Positions 63,190 to 64,000 of a stretch of 64,000 bases of DNA are shown piece by piece. How positions within the stretch are numbered: position 1 is the stretch's first letter; the number at the start of each line of letters is the position of its first letter. This stretch comes from Lysobacteraceae bacterium PS02340. GTDB taxonomy: Bacteria > Pseudomonadota > Gammaproteobacteria > Xanthomonadales > Xanthomonadaceae. The translations under genes were made by a program, and so were the position numbers. A model generated the notes under the pieces. The model did not search any database and had not been told where the DNA came from. It worked only from the letters and a program-made list of their open reading frames with translations. Where the stretch lies: contig JASCOC010000001.1 of NCBI GenBank assembly GCA_029959605.1, positions 124,001 to 188,000 of the forward strand. The letters run 5' to 3'.

Positions 63190-63990
63190 ATGTGCCTGAT
63201 CGCCATCGCCTGGAACACCCGCCCCGATCTGCCGCTCGCGCTGATCGCCAACCGCGACGAATTCCACGCGCGCCCGACCGCGGCCGCCGCGTTCGATCCG
63301 CAGCATCCGGACGTCTACGGCGGCCGTGATCTGGTGCAGGGCGGCAGCTGGTTGCTCGCCTCGTCGCGCGGGCGGCTCGCCGCAGTGACGAACGTGCGCG
63401 CCGGCATCGCGCCGGAAGCGGCTGCGCTGTCGCGTGGCTGGCTGGTGGGCGACTTCGCGCAGGGCGAGGCATCGGCCGCCGACTTCGCGCAGGGCCTGTC
63501 GAGGACGGCGCGGGACTACGGCCGCTTCAATCTGCTGCTCTGGGATGGCGATGCACTGTGGTTCGCCAGCAACCACCCGCGTTTCGATGCCGCGCCGGTT
63601 GCGCCGGGCCTGCATGCGATGTCCAACGGCGCCTTCGATGCGCCGTGGCCGAAGAGCACCGCGGCGATGCGGACGCTGGCCGACTGGCTGGAGACGACCG
63701 TGCCCGGCGCTCCGCTCGCGTCGGTCGACATTGCGGCGCTGGAACCGGTGTTCGCCGGGCTGCGGGATACGCGCACGGCGCCGGACGCGGCGCTTCCGGA
63801 CACCGGTGTCGGGCGCGCGCTGGAGCGACGTCTGTCGCCCGCCTTCATCGATGATCCGCAGTACGGCACCCGGTGCAGCAGCGTGGTGCTGGTGGACACG
63901 GAACACGTGATGTTCTGCGAACGGCGTTTCGCTGCCGATGGCGCGGCGATCGGCACGACGCAGCAGCGGTTGGCGTTGCGAGCGCGCTAG
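63190..63990 (+). CDS. NRDE/TANGO2-family protein
   Basis: A 266-residue protein with the family start MCLIAIAW and the name-giving N21-R22-D23-E24 in LIANRDEFHARP. GGRDLVQGGSW and YGTRCSSVVLVD complete the family pattern. The Cys2 start suggests an Ntn-hydrolase-like fold. The eukaryotic TANGO2 is linked to heme or lipid homeostasis; the bacterial role is unsettled. It stands alone at the window end. Confidence 0.9.
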   Translation: MCLIAIAWNTRPDLPLALIANRDEFHARPTAAAAFDPQHPDVYGGRDLVQGGSWLLASSRGRLAAVTNVRAGIAPEAAALSRGWLVGDFAQGEASAADFAQGLSRTARDYGRFNLLLWDGDALWFASNHPRFDAAPVAPGLHAMSNGAFDAPWPKSTAAMRTLADWLETTVPGAPLASVDIAALEPVFAGLRDTRTAPDAALPDTGVGRALERRLSPAFIDDPQYGTRCSSVVLVDTEHVMFCERRFAADGAAIGTTQQRLALRAR

Positions 63991-64000
63991 CGGACGCGCC

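Overview
The window is a dense, very GC-rich stretch of bacterial chromosome. Gene content and order point to Gammaproteobacteria, family Xanthomonadaceae/Lysobacteraceae (Lysobacter, Luteimonas or a close relative). The clues are rpsB-tsf, cmk-rpsA-ihfB-lapB, rluC/rne and map-glnD-dapD synteny, a complete System I cytochrome c maturation operon, a zinc-ligand-free L36, agmatine-route putrescine genes and a Pro/Ala-rich 'transmembrane repetitive protein' of the type seen in xanthomonads. Species cannot be named from the sequence alone.

Layout. 1-3.2 kb: the 5' part of a TonB-dependent receptor (runs off the window) divergent from a GntP-type permease. 3.2-10.5 kb: a minus-strand housekeeping block, map-glnD-dapD-hypothetical-yffB/arsC-like-dapE-trxC, which mixes diaminopimelate synthesis with nitrogen signalling. 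10.6-15.3 kb: a compact four-gene archaic (Csu-type) chaperone-usher pilus operon. 15.3-17.4 kb: rpsB-tsf with its own promoter and a long leader. 17.7-26 kb: a minus-strand run cmk, rpsA, ihfB, lapB, a WecA-like initiating glycosyl-phosphate transferase, a WbpM/CapD-like dehydratase and galU, so surface-polysaccharide genes sit directly behind translation and LPS-control genes. 26-30.6 kb: rpmJ, a small exported protein, aguA, aguB, a GNAT acetyltransferase and a TraB-family membrane protein. 30.7-40.9 kb: a tripartite RND pump operon with two different RND subunits and two small c-type cytochromes, bracketed by two copies of a roughly 510 bp multi-hairpin inverted-repeat element. 41-51.6 kb: the transmembrane repetitive protein, nfuA, phhB, rluC, rne with a long 5' UTR, a GacA/UvrY-like regulator, a SCO protein, a methionine aminotransferase and a DUF3293 protein. 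51.6-58.5 kb: ccmABCDEFGHI. 58.5-64 kb: a MetX-family O-succinyltransferase with a cysteine dioxygenase, a DUF885 lipoprotein with an altered active-site motif, a small lipoprotein, tRNA-Leu(CAA), a poly-G tract and an NRDE protein.

How the parts fit. The ccm operon supplies heme attachment for c-type cytochromes, which would include the two encoded at 39.3-40.1 kb. LapB together with the initiating transferase, dehydratase and GalU make one envelope-polysaccharide unit. DapD and DapE feed peptidoglycan and lysine. AguA and AguB make putrescine.

The most unusual non-coding signal is the pair of intergenic elements at 30742-31250 and 40322-40833. Each is an imperfect palindrome of two arms. 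The inner modules are in opposite order in the two copies, and hairpin stems show paired (compensatory) base changes between arms. A 60-base poly-G stretch after the tRNA looks like a sequencing or assembly artefact. Several genes have a -10-like box 6-7 bases before the ATG and no ribosome binding site, suggesting leaderless mRNAs.
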